Of a stretch of DNA of 27,390 nt, positions 8,492 through 16,054 are shown one piece after another (the stretch's first letter is position 1; each line of letters starts with the position of its first letter). The translations under genes and the position numbers were made by a program. The notes under the pieces were generated by a model. The model was given only the letters and a program-made list of their open reading frames with translations, was not told the origin of the DNA and made no database searches. Source of the DNA: an uncultured Moraxella sp. (GTDB lineage Bacteria > Pseudomonadota > Gammaproteobacteria > Pseudomonadales > Moraxellaceae). The DNA is taken from assembly GCA_916720335.1 (NCBI GenBank), contig CAKAQU010000005.1, positions 1 to 27,390 on the forward strand, in the 5' to 3' direction.

Positions 8492-9661
8492 ATGAAAGAA
8501 TATAATTATCGCCCCACAAAACCCAGTGTTGGAAAATTTAGCATCATTATTTGGACAACATTGGTGATGATTATTATTTTGGTAACGTGGGCATCCTTTG
8601 CCAAAATTGACCAAGTTACCCGAGCTTCGGCAACGGTGATTGCATCTGCTAGAACTCAAGAGATTCAAGCAGTAGACGAAGGTGTATTGTCAGAACTTTT
8701 GGTTAAAGAGGGTGATGATGTCAAAAAAGGCGATTTGCTTGCCATATTAGAAGAAGAGCGCGCCAAGGCTGCTTTAGGAAATTCAGCAACAAAAGTAGCT
8801 GCTTTGCAAGCCAAAGTTTCCCGATTGGAAGCAGAGATTTTTGATAAACAATTGGTGTTTCCAGCAGATGTTCAAAAATTTCCTGAATATGTGGCAAACC
8901 AAACCCAACTTTATAATCGTCGCCGTCAAGCGATTGAGCAAGATGTGTCATCTTTGCAAAATATGCTTAAACTTGCCAAACAAGAACTGGCAATGAATGA
9001 GCCACTATTAAAACATGGTGATGTCAGTCAAGCAGACGTTATTCGTCTAAGACGGCAAGTAGCGGATATTGAAGCTCAAATTACCAATAAACGCAATAAA
9101 TATTTTGAAGATGCGCAAACAGAATTGACGCGCGCCCAAGAAGAATTGCAAGCTGAGCAAGAACAGCTTAGAGACCGTACTCAAGTATTGGAAGAAAAAC
9201 GTCTATTTGCCCCAACAGACGGTAAAGTAAATAACATTGCTGTAACAACCATTGGTGGGGTGGTACGTGCAGGCGACACCATCATGCAGCTTTTACCAAC
9301 CAGCAGTGATTTGATTGTTGAGGCAAAGGTTAAGCCAATGGATATCGCGTATGTTAAAGAAGGTCAGCAGGCGAGTGTAAAGTTAGATGCTTATGACTTT
9401 TCTATTTTTGGGGCAATGGCGGGCGAAGTAATTTATATTAGTCCAGATACTTTAATGGAAAAAACCCCACAAGGCGAACAGCCCTATTATCGGGTGCAAA
9501 TTCGCATTGATGGTGCAAAATACCAACATCGCGCTAAAGACATTATTATCAAGCCAGGTATGACCGCAAGTGTGGATATTAAAGCTATGGAACGCACCGT
9601 TTTATCTTATCTAACCAAGCCGATTACCAAAACGTTGTCTGAAGGCATGGGTGAAAGATGA
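8492..9661 (+). CDS. HlyD/LapC-family membrane-fusion protein of the type I secretion system
   Basis: Periplasmic adaptor linking the ABC exporter to the TolC channel. A short cytoplasmic N-terminus is followed by one membrane helix (about residues 18-38, FSIIIWTTLVMIIILVTW). Then come a lipoyl-like half motif (EIQAVDEGVLSELLVKEGD), a long Glu/Gln-rich coiled coil (about 85-235), the second lipoyl half (LFAPTDGKVNNIAV) and a beta-barrel region ending near residue 370. At 389 residues the size is normal for the family. The start lies 17 bases after the ABC gene without a strong ribosome-binding site, which suggests translational coupling. No regulator of LapG or LapD type is present nearby. 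Confidence 0.92.
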   Translation: MKEYNYRPTKPSVGKFSIIIWTTLVMIIILVTWASFAKIDQVTRASATVIASARTQEIQAVDEGVLSELLVKEGDDVKKGDLLAILEEERAKAALGNSATKVAALQAKVSRLEAEIFDKQLVFPADVQKFPEYVANQTQLYNRRRQAIEQDVSSLQNMLKLAKQELAMNEPLLKHGDVSQADVIRLRRQVADIEAQITNKRNKYFEDAQTELTRAQEELQAEQEQLRDRTQVLEEKRLFAPTDGKVNNIAVTTIGGVVRAGDTIMQLLPTSSDLIVEAKVKPMDIAYVKEGQQASVKLDAYDFSIFGAMAGEVIYISPDTLMEKTPQGEQPYYRVQIRIDGAKYQHRAKDIIIKPGMTASVDIKAMERTVLSYLTKPITKTLSEGMGER

Positions 9662-9679
9662 TAAAATAAAAAACTCTGC

Positions 9680-9685
9680 TATAAT
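9680..9685 (+). promoter_or_regulatory. -10-like TATAAT upstream of the WG-repeat gene
   Basis: A consensus TATAAT lies 28 bases before ATG 9713 in the 51-base gap. No credible -35 element sits at the correct distance, so it may be weak or may simply reflect A+T richness. A good ribosome-binding site (TAAGGAG) follows. Confidence 0.3.
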
Positions 9686-9712
9686 AATGACATAGGTAAT
9701 AAGGAGTTATTT

Positions 9713-10780
9713 ATGAAATTAACATTAGGCATTTTGACATTATCAGTAATGCTAACAACAGTCAGTCATGCCAACGATAAAATTGAAGAATTCATTGATG
9801 GAGAATGTTTACCAAAAAATGCTTATCATTTATTGGATAAAATTACAGACATTGATTGCACTAAAAATGCTGATGATAGCGTTGTAGTTACCATTGGCGA
9901 TAAAGCAGGTCTTATGTCAAAGCAGGGTAAATGGCTTGCCGAGCCAAAATACAATTATATTTTGGGTGAATTTTATCAGGGCTTGACGGTGGTTAAAAAT
10001 ACGGATGATAAATACGGTTTTATGGATAAAACGGGCAAAATCATCATTCCATTTAAATACACTGATGCGTGGAACTTTACTGATGAAATGGGGCTAGCTC
10101 AGGTTAAACTAGACAAAGAAAGTAAATGGGGATTTATCAATCCAAATAATAAGATGGTTATTGCGCCAAAATATGATTTTGTCTATGCTTTAATCAGTGA
10201 AAATCTATTTACCGCTTATCGAGATGGCAAGGCAGGTTTTATTGATAAAACTGGAAAAGAAGTTATCGCTTTTGATTATGATGAAGCTTTGCCGTTTATA
10301 GATGGTCTTGCTATGGTTGGCAAGGGCGATAAATATGGTTTTATCAATACAAAAGGACAGGTAGTCATCCCATTAATTTACGATTTTGCCTTAAATTTTG
10401 AAAATGGCGTGGCGGTTGTTGCAAAAGCTGAAAAGTATGGATTGATTGACAAAACAGGCAAATCAATCACGGCATTAGCTTATGATGATATGTTATACGC
10501 TGGCGAAGATGCTTACGTAGTGGTACAAAATGGCAAAGTTGGCTATATTGACATATCAGGCAAACCTTTGACCAAAATCATTTATGATGATGTGGGGTTG
10601 TTTTCAGAAGGTTTGGCAGTTGTTTGTCTTAAACAAAAATGTGGTTATATTGATATCACTGGTAAAGAAATCATCAAAACCAAATACGATATGGCGACCA
10701 GTTTTTCTGGCGGTAAGGCTGATGTTTGGCTTGATGGTAAAGACTTGCAGATTGATAAAGCGGGTAAAATCATTCAATAG
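9713..10780 (+). CDS. Exported WG-repeat protein
   Basis: Function unknown; WG (YgiR-like, PF14903-type) repeats are thought to form beta-rich binding surfaces. The start ATG 9713 is fixed by an AAGGAG site. A signal peptide (MKLTLGILTLSVMLTTVSHA, cut before ND) predicts a periplasmic or outer location. At least eight tandem units of about 40 residues follow, each beginning with a K(Y/W/A/V)G(F/Y)(I/M)(D/N)xxGK motif and ending in a Y(D/T)xxxxF segment, for example KYGFMDKTGKIIIPFKYTDA. Cysteines are few (near residues 33, 49, 305 and 311). It lies 51 bases after the HlyD gene on the same strand, so readthrough is possible, but a link to the secretion system is only suggested by position. Length 355 residues. 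Confidence 0.85.
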   Translation: MKLTLGILTLSVMLTTVSHANDKIEEFIDGECLPKNAYHLLDKITDIDCTKNADDSVVVTIGDKAGLMSKQGKWLAEPKYNYILGEFYQGLTVVKNTDDKYGFMDKTGKIIIPFKYTDAWNFTDEMGLAQVKLDKESKWGFINPNNKMVIAPKYDFVYALISENLFTAYRDGKAGFIDKTGKEVIAFDYDEALPFIDGLAMVGKGDKYGFINTKGQVVIPLIYDFALNFENGVAVVAKAEKYGLIDKTGKSITALAYDDMLYAGEDAYVVVQNGKVGYIDISGKPLTKIIYDDVGLFSEGLAVVCLKQKCGYIDITGKEIIKTKYDMATSFSGGKADVWLDGKDLQIDKAGKIIQ

Positions 10781-10792
10781 GTCAATCTGCAT

Positions 10793-10966
10793 TCATTTTG
10801 GATTGGTGGTTTGATTGCAAAGATGGGCATATTTAGCATCATAGTCCATCTTTTGCTGACGATAAATTTCAAAAACACACAACTCATCACAGCCATTTTG
10901 GCAACATTCATAATCTTCAGGTGCTTCAGGTGGCGGTGGAATGTCATTTATATCTGGATTCATCAT
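10793..10966 (-). CDS. Small oxidoreductase-like domain protein (PF09791-type)
   Basis: A 57-residue protein matching the oxidoreductase-like N-terminal family: a proline run (PPPPEAPEDYE) followed by CCQNGCDELC and VFEIYRQQ, the conserved CC-x2-GC-x3-C...Y pattern. The clustered cysteines suggest metal or redox chemistry, but the role in bacteria is unknown. I chose ATG 10966 (MMNPDIND) because the frame upstream only adds a GTG start at 11038 with a basic segment that the family lacks. It is convergent with the WG-repeat gene, with stop codons 12 bases apart, and divergent from the M48 operon. Confidence 0.7.
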   Translation of the reverse strand: MMNPDINDIPPPPEAPEDYECCQNGCDELCVFEIYRQQKMDYDAKYAHLCNQTTNPK

Positions 10967-11006
10967 TGACAACTTTCTGATTTTGTAGAAAATTTGTAGT
11001 AAGCGC

Positions 11007-11034
11007 TTGCTATTTATTTTGCTTAGGTTATACT
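11007..11034 (+). promoter_or_regulatory. Sigma-70-type promoter for the M48-bolA-lipoprotein operon
   Basis: -35 TTGCTA (11007-11012), 16-base spacer, -10 TATACT (11029-11034). The transcript would start near 11041 and reach the ATG at 11088 after about 47 bases. Confidence 0.5.
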
Positions 11035-11087
11035 TCACCTGATGTTCATTTTAACATTTTTATGGCTTTTGGCAAAAGGAAGATTTG

Positions 11088-11927
11088 ATGCGTATGTTAC
11101 AAAGAGTTTGGCAATTTAAAAAAACCGCTTTAGCTTCTTTGGTTGCTGCTAGTTTGGTTTTACCAATGGCAGGGTGTGGTAGCACTACTGGAGCGGGTGC
11201 AGTGGGTGCAAATCGCAAACAGCTTTTATTGGTTTCTAGCGATGAAGTGATGAATCTTGCGAGTAAATCTTATCAGCAAACCTTATTCCAAGCTCGCCAA
11301 AAAGGCGTTTTGGATGTCAATGCTAGTCAGCTTGCTCGTCTAAAACGAATTGCTAATCATTTGATTCCACAAACCAGCGTTTATCGAACCGATGCTACCA
11401 AATGGCAATGGGAAGTTCATATCATTCAAGCCGAAACCATGAACGCTTATGTGATGCCTGGTGGTAAGATTGTTTTTTATAGTGGTATTATTGACAACTT
11501 AAAACTAACTGATGCTGAAATTGCTGCAATTATGGGCCATGAAATGGCGCACGCACTTCGTGAACACAGTCGCGAAAAACTCAGTCGCAGTATGGCAACC
11601 GGTGGTGTGATTAGTATTGCTTCGGCAGCATTTGGATTGTCAGCGGGTCAAGCTCAGGTGGCACAATTAGCAGGAGATGTTGGGTTAAGTTTGCCACATT
11701 CACGCACTCAAGAATCTGAAGCGGATAAAATTGGACTTGAGTTGATGGCTCATGCTGGCTATAATCCTAATGCAGCTGTGAGTTTATGGCAAAAAATGCA
11801 AGCTAAATCGGGTTCGAGCGGTCCACAATTTTTAAGCACTCACCCATCCAGCAGTAACCGAATCAAACAAATTCAGGATTTGTTGCCAGCAGTCATGCCT
11901 CTTTATAATGCATCAAATAAAAAGTAG
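11088..11927 (+). CDS. M48-family metalloprotease lipoprotein (LoiP/YcaL-like)
   Basis: Zinc endopeptidase anchored in the envelope, of the kind that handles outer-membrane protein quality control. ATG 11088 has an AAAGGAAG ribosome-binding site six bases upstream; a TTG one codon earlier is less likely. An N-terminal export signal ends in a lipobox (LPMAGC, Cys30). The zinc motif is HEMAH (His151, Glu152, His155), with a third ligand likely in ESEAD (residues 209-213). No TPR extension follows, which separates it from BepA and makes it LoiP/YcaL-sized at 279 residues. It is first of three same-strand genes, with only 8 bases to bolA. Confidence 0.9.
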   Translation: MRMLQRVWQFKKTALASLVAASLVLPMAGCGSTTGAGAVGANRKQLLLVSSDEVMNLASKSYQQTLFQARQKGVLDVNASQLARLKRIANHLIPQTSVYRTDATKWQWEVHIIQAETMNAYVMPGGKIVFYSGIIDNLKLTDAEIAAIMGHEMAHALREHSREKLSRSMATGGVISIASAAFGLSAGQAQVAQLAGDVGLSLPHSRTQESEADKIGLELMAHAGYNPNAAVSLWQKMQAKSGSSGPQFLSTHPSSSNRIKQIQDLLPAVMPLYNASNKK

Positions 11928-11935
11928 GAATTATC

Positions 11936-12256
11936 ATGCAAGTAACAAAAGCCCTAAAGCAGGCCTTACAATCATTAAATCCTGTACATTTGACACTAGA
12001 AAATGAAAGTCATATGCATGCAGGCTATTATGATGGTAAAGAGAGTCATTTTAAATTGGTGATTGTCAGCAGTGAATTTGCAGGCAAACGTCCCGTAATG
12101 CGCCATCAAGCGGTATATCAACAAATTAATGATTTATTAATGGTTAATGGTGGCAATGTACACGCCTTGGCAATCCATGCTTATTCGCCAGATGAATGGC
12201 AAAGTCAACAAATCGCCCCTCAAAGTCCCAATTGTGCAGGACAAAATAAAGGCTGA
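11936..12256 (+). CDS. bolA: BolA-family protein
   Basis: BolA proteins partner monothiol glutaredoxins in Fe-S cluster trafficking and can act as transcription regulators. The family pattern is clear: an ESHMHAG segment, then ESHFKLVIVSSEFAGKRPV, MRHQAVYQQINDLL, and a late VHALAIHAYSPDEW. His26 to His28 and the ESHF region hold the usual conserved histidines. The ribosome-binding site (TAGGA) lies before ATG 11936. Length 106 residues is normal. It could equally be an IbaG-like paralog, but the RH-x-x-VY motif favours BolA. Confidence 0.85.
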   Translation: MQVTKALKQALQSLNPVHLTLENESHMHAGYYDGKESHFKLVIVSSEFAGKRPVMRHQAVYQQINDLLMVNGGNVHALAIHAYSPDEWQSQQIAPQSPNCAGQNKG

Positions 12257-12282
12257 TTGCTTACTAAACTAAAGAGAGATTT

Positions 12283-12672
12283 ATGAAAAATTTACTTTTA
12301 TTAGGCACGATTTTGACATTAGCAGGGTGTGCAGCCACCAAAGGCAACATCACTCCACAATATATCAACCCAAGCAATTATCAAGCCCAAGATTGTGCCA
12401 CCTTAAAAAGCGAAATTACTCGCATTAGTAAATTGGCTAATGAAACTGAAAAACAAAACATTTCTTTGGGAACAGGTGTGGGTATTGGCATTGCTGGCGG
12501 GCGTGGCGGATTGTACCCAACCATTAGCCTAGGTACAGGCATTGGTAGTGGTCAGCGTCAAGCTAAGAAAAACACCCTAGCTAGACTTTACGGTGAACAC
12601 GATGCAATGGTGCTGGCGGCTCGTCAAAAACACTGCGATTTTGTTTCAGGCATGAAAATTTATGGTGAATGA
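12283..12672 (+). CDS. Small lipoprotein with glycine-rich segment, unknown function
   Basis: A signal peptide ends in a lipobox (LTLAGC, Cys16), so the mature protein is a lipid-anchored envelope protein of about 114 residues. After a CATLKSEITRISKLANETEKQ helix it has a glycine-rich stretch (GTGVGIGIAGGRGG and GTGIGSG, about residues 63-87) that could be a membrane-associated glycine-zipper-like segment. It ends with a short helix containing a lone Cys. The ribosome-binding site is AGAGAG. It is the last gene of the M48-bolA group, 26 bases after bolA and just before a terminator. I do not recognise a family with a known role. Confidence 0.75.
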   Translation: MKNLLLLGTILTLAGCAATKGNITPQYINPSNYQAQDCATLKSEITRISKLANETEKQNISLGTGVGIGIAGGRGGLYPTISLGTGIGSGQRQAKKNTLARLYGEHDAMVLAARQKHCDFVSGMKIYGE

Positions 12673-12674
12673 CG

Positions 12675-12712
12675 TTTATCTTGAGTTAATTGCTTTAAAC
12701 GCGCAAGATAAA
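12675..12712. repeat. Inverted repeat between the lipoprotein gene and its terminator
   Basis: TTTATCTTG (12675-12683) and CAAGATAAA (12704-12712) are perfect 9-base arms separated by 20 bases. No T-run follows, so it is not a terminator by itself. It may protect the 3' end or be chance. Confidence 0.4.
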
Positions 12713-12727
12713 ATCAGAATTTAAACT

Positions 12728-12756
12728 AAAAAACCGATACAGCGTATCGGTTTTTG
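12728..12756 (+). terminator. Rho-independent terminator of the M48-bolA-lipoprotein operon
   Basis: CCGATAC (12734-12740), loop AGC, GTATCGG (12744-12750), flanked by six A residues and followed by five T residues. The symmetric A/T flanks mean it could also work on the other strand. Confidence 0.9.
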
Positions 12757-12766
12757 ATTTTGTGGA

Positions 12767-12795
12767 TTGGCTAAAATACCATGTCATATTATAAT
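12767..12795 (+). promoter_or_regulatory. Sigma-70-type promoter for the TusA-family gene
   Basis: -35 TTGGCT (12767-12772), 17-base spacer, consensus -10 TATAAT (12790-12795). It lies between the terminator and ATG 12824, giving a very short leader of about 22 bases without a recognisable ribosome-binding site. Confidence 0.6.
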
Positions 12796-12823
12796 AACGA
12801 TTATTTTTTTATGATAATTATTT

Positions 12824-13168
12824 ATGAATTGTAATCATTTGCTTGATAGTTTGCCTGATAATCTAACATCAGAAATTGCAGCTGATTTGACAGCATATCT
12901 TGAACAGAACCCCGAATTGAAAAATGGTTTAACAGTTAGTGTTTTTTTTGATGCACGTGGTCTAGCATGCCCAATGCCTTTATTAAAAGCTAAAGTAAGT
13001 TTACGTCAAGTAGCACTTGGTGATAGTTTGTATTTGCTAGCAAGTGATAAAAACTCTCAAACCGATATTTGTGCTTTTTGTCAAAAAAATCAACTGAAAG
13101 TTACAACTTGGCAGTCTTACCTACTTGACAATGCTGTTTATCATTTTATCATCACTAAAGCTGATTAA
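12824..13168 (+). CDS. TusA-family sulfur-carrier protein
   Basis: TusA-like proteins relay persulfide sulfur, for example to tRNA thiolation or cofactor synthesis. The family signature DARGLACPMPLLK holds the active cysteine (Cys49), followed by KAKVSLRQV and an LLASDKNSQTDICAFC segment. An N-terminal extra region of about 40 residues (CNHLLDSLPDN...) makes the protein longer than E. coli TusA (81 residues), and extra cysteines near 79 and 82 are unusual. It precedes rpoH by 111 bases on the same strand. The exact role (TusA versus a YedF-like relative) is not decided by sequence alone. Confidence 0.82.
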   Translation: MNCNHLLDSLPDNLTSEIAADLTAYLEQNPELKNGLTVSVFFDARGLACPMPLLKAKVSLRQVALGDSLYLLASDKNSQTDICAFCQKNQLKVTTWQSYLLDNAVYHFIITKAD

Positions 13169-13279
13169 AAGATTCTTAATTCTTTGTTACAGCTTGCCAA
13201 AAAATGTAATTCTGCCTAGTTTTTCAAATCGTTTGGTCGTACAATAACAATATTTATTTGATGGACGTAGCGATAAAAG

Positions 13280-14347
13280 ATGATAAAAACTTACGACAAT
13301 TATGATGAAAATGATGACTTCGATGATGATTTTGAGTATGAAGAGGCTGATGATGAGCTGGAATTGATTGATGATGAACTTTACAAAATAGGCGATGAAG
13401 ATGATTTCCCTATCATCAAAACCCCCGCCAATCGAATTCCTGCAATTATTGATGGCGACATACATCATGTCGCCACTAAGGATTTGGTTCCTGCCATGCC
13501 AACCCATTTGGCAGCTCCCGGGGTAAATTTAGGCGCATATATCAATACTGTGCACCAAATTCCCATTTTAACCCCCGAAGAAGAAAAAGAATTAGCACAG
13601 CGTTATTACAATCATCATGATGTGGAAGCCGCTAGAATGTTGGTGATGAGCCATTTGCGTTTTGTCATTCATATTGCGCGCAGTTATTCAGGGTATGGAC
13701 TTTCTCAGGCGGATTTAATCCAAGAAGGCAATTTGGGTCTGATGAAAGCGGTAAAGCGTTTTGATCCAAATAAAGGTGTAAGATTGGTGTCTTTTGCAGT
13801 ACATTGGATTAAAGCAGAAATTCATGAATTTGTGATTAAAAATTGGCGAATTGTAAAGGTTGCTACAACAAAAGCTCACCGTAAATTATTTTTTAATCTA
13901 AGAAGCTTAAAAAAAACCAACAATCAGCTAACATTGGATGAAGCTCAAGCAATCGCCAAAGATTTGAATGTTACTGTTAAACAAGTGCTAGAAATGGAGT
14001 CGCGTTTAACTAGTTACGATGCTTCTTTTGAAATGCAAGACAGTGATGAAGATGATGGGCGCTATGCTCCTCAACTTTTCTTGGAAGATGCGATTGACCC
14101 TGCTGATGTCGTCGAGGATGCAGATTGGGAAGAAAATACTACCACTGCCCTAAAAGAAGCCATGGATACTTTGGATGACCGTTCGCGCGATATTATTACT
14201 CAAAGATGGCTTGCCGATCAAAAATCAACTCTGCATGAACTGGCAGCAGTGTATAATATTTCAGCAGAACGTGTAAGACAAATTGAAAAAAATGCTATGG
14301 ATAAAATCAAAGAGGCTATGACCATTGACAGTATGATTTTAGATTAA
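13280..14347 (+). CDS. rpoH: Heat-shock sigma factor RpoH (sigma-32) with an acidic N-terminal extension
   Basis: Directs RNA polymerase to heat-shock promoters. The core is unmistakable: LGAYINTVHQIP, SHLRFVIHIARSYSGYG, DLIQEGNLGLMKAVKRFDP, VSFAVHWIKAEIHEFVIKNWRIVKV, the RpoH box HRKLFFNLR, and a C-terminal HTH ending SAERVRQIEKNAM. Length is 355 residues versus about 284 in E. coli. The excess is an N-terminal stretch (1-72) very rich in Asp and Glu, then a linker up to Met73 (13496), which aligns with the usual start. ATG 13280 has only a weak ribosome-binding site, and Met73 has AAGGA 13 bases upstream, so the extension may or may not be translated. thiS follows 10 bases downstream. Confidence 0.93.
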   Translation: MIKTYDNYDENDDFDDDFEYEEADDELELIDDELYKIGDEDDFPIIKTPANRIPAIIDGDIHHVATKDLVPAMPTHLAAPGVNLGAYINTVHQIPILTPEEEKELAQRYYNHHDVEAARMLVMSHLRFVIHIARSYSGYGLSQADLIQEGNLGLMKAVKRFDPNKGVRLVSFAVHWIKAEIHEFVIKNWRIVKVATTKAHRKLFFNLRSLKKTNNQLTLDEAQAIAKDLNVTVKQVLEMESRLTSYDASFEMQDSDEDDGRYAPQLFLEDAIDPADVVEDADWEENTTTALKEAMDTLDDRSRDIITQRWLADQKSTLHELAAVYNISAERVRQIEKNAMDKIKEAMTIDSMILD

Positions 14348-14357
14348 GAGGTAGTTT

Positions 14358-14558
14358 ATGAAACAAATTTGTTTAAATGGTCAAGAACATCAAAGCGATA
14401 AGTCTAATATATTAGAGTTATTAACGGAACTTGGCTTAACTACTGGGCGTTTTGCAGTTGAAATAGATGGGTATTTAGTTCCAAAAGCCAAACTTGCAGA
14501 TACAGAACTGACCTCGGGCATGATAATTGAAGTGGTTCAAGCTGTGGGCGGTGGCTAA
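14358..14558 (+). CDS. thiS: ThiS, sulfur-carrier protein of thiazole synthesis
   Basis: A ubiquitin-like carrier whose C-terminal glycine is adenylated and thiocarboxylated to donate sulfur for the thiamine thiazole ring. The 66-residue protein has the family pattern: N-terminal strand MKQICLNG, the segment RFAVEIDGYLVPK, and the C-terminus IIEVVQAVGGG. An AGAGGTAG ribosome-binding site precedes ATG 14358, and the 10-base gap after rpoH suggests cotranscription. The usual partner gene thiG is not next to it. Confidence 0.9.
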   Translation: MKQICLNGQEHQSDKSNILELLTELGLTTGRFAVEIDGYLVPKAKLADTELTSGMIIEVVQAVGGG

Positions 14559-14570
14559 TTTAGCACAAAC

Positions 14571-15371
14571 TTAGTGGCAAACAGCATCAATGATTTTTCT
14601 GGCAAGAGTACCGCAAGGGGGCAGGTTTGGCAGCTTGTCCACGTCAAAAAATCGTGCATCGTTTAACTCATCTTGTTGTAATATAATTTTGCCTGACCGA
14701 TATTTGGCAATAAACCCAACCATTAAATTTGTGGGGTAGGGCCAAGCTTGGCTGTTAAAATACATTGGTGTATCAATCTGTAAACCAACTTCTTCATAAA
14801 CCTCACGAGCAGTAGCCCTTTCAAGTGTTTCACCAATTTCCACAAACCCTGCAATCAGTGTGTAAATATCAGTATGGCGATGATGTTTTGCTAGTAAAAT
14901 CTGTGGTTTTTGAGTAGTTGGGTGCAGGCGAGTAATAGCAACAATAACGCAAGGTTGGATTTTTGGATAAATGTGATGTTGACAATGCGTGCAAATACGA
15001 TGTGTGTAAATGTGATTATTCTCTAAAGTGTTTTTGATTGTTTTATGACCACATACCCCACAAAACTGATGGGTTTTATGAAAATAAATCAACTGAATTG
15101 CTTGGGAAAATAAACCAGCTAGTGTGTTATTGAGTCTACCAACCAAATGCCGATAAGCAATGAATTCACCTTGGGGTAGATTGATATCGGAGTTTGGTAT
15201 ATTTTGTTTATCCAGTGCAAAATTGCCATCTGTTAGGTGTATAACATCATCTAAGTTGAAATTTTGTAAATTGGTCAATTTATTTAAGGGAATCGCAAAA
15301 GGCACACCATTTTGACAAAAGATACTTTGCGCATCTATTACCCAAATAGTTCTTGTATCAATGATTGACAT
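14571..15371 (-). CDS. nudC: NADH pyrophosphatase NudC (RNA decapping Nudix hydrolase)
   Basis: Cleaves NADH to NMNH and AMP and removes NAD caps from RNA. A zinc ribbon uses Cys104, Cys107, Cys127 and Cys130 (CGVC and CTHC). The Nudix box runs from Gly175 to about Leu197 (GFVEIGE ... REVYEEVGL) with all catalytic Glu positions present. The NudC-specific motif is SQAWPYPTN (207-215; SQPWPFPQS in E. coli). Length 266 residues is near the family norm. It is convergent with thiS, with 12 bases between stops, and shares its upstream region (15372-15572) with the divergent DUF3015 gene. Confidence 0.93.
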   Translation of the reverse strand: MSIIDTRTIWVIDAQSIFCQNGVPFAIPLNKLTNLQNFNLDDVIHLTDGNFALDKQNIPNSDINLPQGEFIAYRHLVGRLNNTLAGLFSQAIQLIYFHKTHQFCGVCGHKTIKNTLENNHIYTHRICTHCQHHIYPKIQPCVIVAITRLHPTTQKPQILLAKHHRHTDIYTLIAGFVEIGETLERATAREVYEEVGLQIDTPMYFNSQAWPYPTNLMVGFIAKYRSGKIILQQDELNDARFFDVDKLPNLPPCGTLARKIIDAVCH

Positions 15372-15498
15372 AAAACGGATAAATTCAATAAATCTTTTTA
15401 TTCTAACATAAGAAAAGCATAAACTAGTAAAATAATTGCCAAAAGGTATAAATTAAAGAAGCAAACCCATTAAATTGTTAATGTTTTGTATTAACACC

Positions 15499-15527
15499 TT
15501 GCTTTTGTTATGGTTTTGTATTACGAT
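15499..15527 (+). promoter_or_regulatory. Candidate sigma-70 promoter of the DUF3015 gene
   Basis: -35 TTGCTT (15499-15504), 17-base spacer, -10 TACGAT (15522-15527). The ATG at 15573 would follow a leader of about 40 bases. Confidence 0.4.
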
Positions 15528-15572
15528 AAAGCCATTGTTTATGATGTTTCCTTTGAATTTAGGGATTGTGTT

Positions 15573-16040
15573 ATGTTGAAGAAAATCTTATTAGTTGCCG
15601 CAGTTGCTTTATCTTCCACCGCTGCATTTGCTGACAATGACATTGGTTGTGGTGCTGGTACTCAAATTTGGGCAGGCAAAGAAGGTAAAGTTTCCAAAAT
15701 TTTAGCAGCAACCACCAATGGTAGTACTGCAAACCAATTATTTGGTATTACGTTTGGTACTTTGGGCTGTAATGGTCAAGGCACTATCAAGGCTCAAGTA
15801 GTTGAGTTTGTTGATGGTAATTCTGAAGCTTTGGCGCGCGATATGGCTGTTGGTCAAGGCGAAAATCTAAACGTTCTTGCTGAATTATTAAACATTAAAG
15901 AAGCTGACCAAGCTCATTTTTATAGTGTTGCTAAAGCAAACTTTGGCACTATTTACAGTGCAGGTAGCGCTACTGCTGATGTCGTTGCTAATCTACAAAA
16001 TGTTTTGGCTGCTGATGCAACTTTAAAAGCTTACGTTTGA
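15573..16040 (+). CDS. DUF3015-family periplasmic protein
   Basis: Function unknown. ATG 15573 is preferred because it gives a textbook signal peptide (MLKKILLVAAVALSSTAAFA, cut before DND) and has AGGGA upstream. A TTG-or-later start further upstream would add 21 residues before the signal peptide. The mature part shows the DUF3015 hallmarks GCGAGTQIWAGKEG, an early cysteine, TTNGSTANQLFGITFGTLGC and a conserved FVDGNSEALARDMAVGQGE segment. Two cysteines could form a disulfide. Predicted length is 155 residues. It is followed by its own terminator and then by the DUF4105 gene, a pairing that may reflect related envelope roles. Confidence 0.85.
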   Translation: MLKKILLVAAVALSSTAAFADNDIGCGAGTQIWAGKEGKVSKILAATTNGSTANQLFGITFGTLGCNGQGTIKAQVVEFVDGNSEALARDMAVGQGENLNVLAELLNIKEADQAHFYSVAKANFGTIYSAGSATADVVANLQNVLAADATLKAYV

Positions 16041-16054
16041 TTTGCTTTTTTATC

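Noticed and set aside
12796..12823. Fur-box-like A+T dyad before the TusA gene
   Set aside because: The stretch resembles TGATAATnATTATCA only in its left half; the right half has several mismatches, so a Fur site is not supported.
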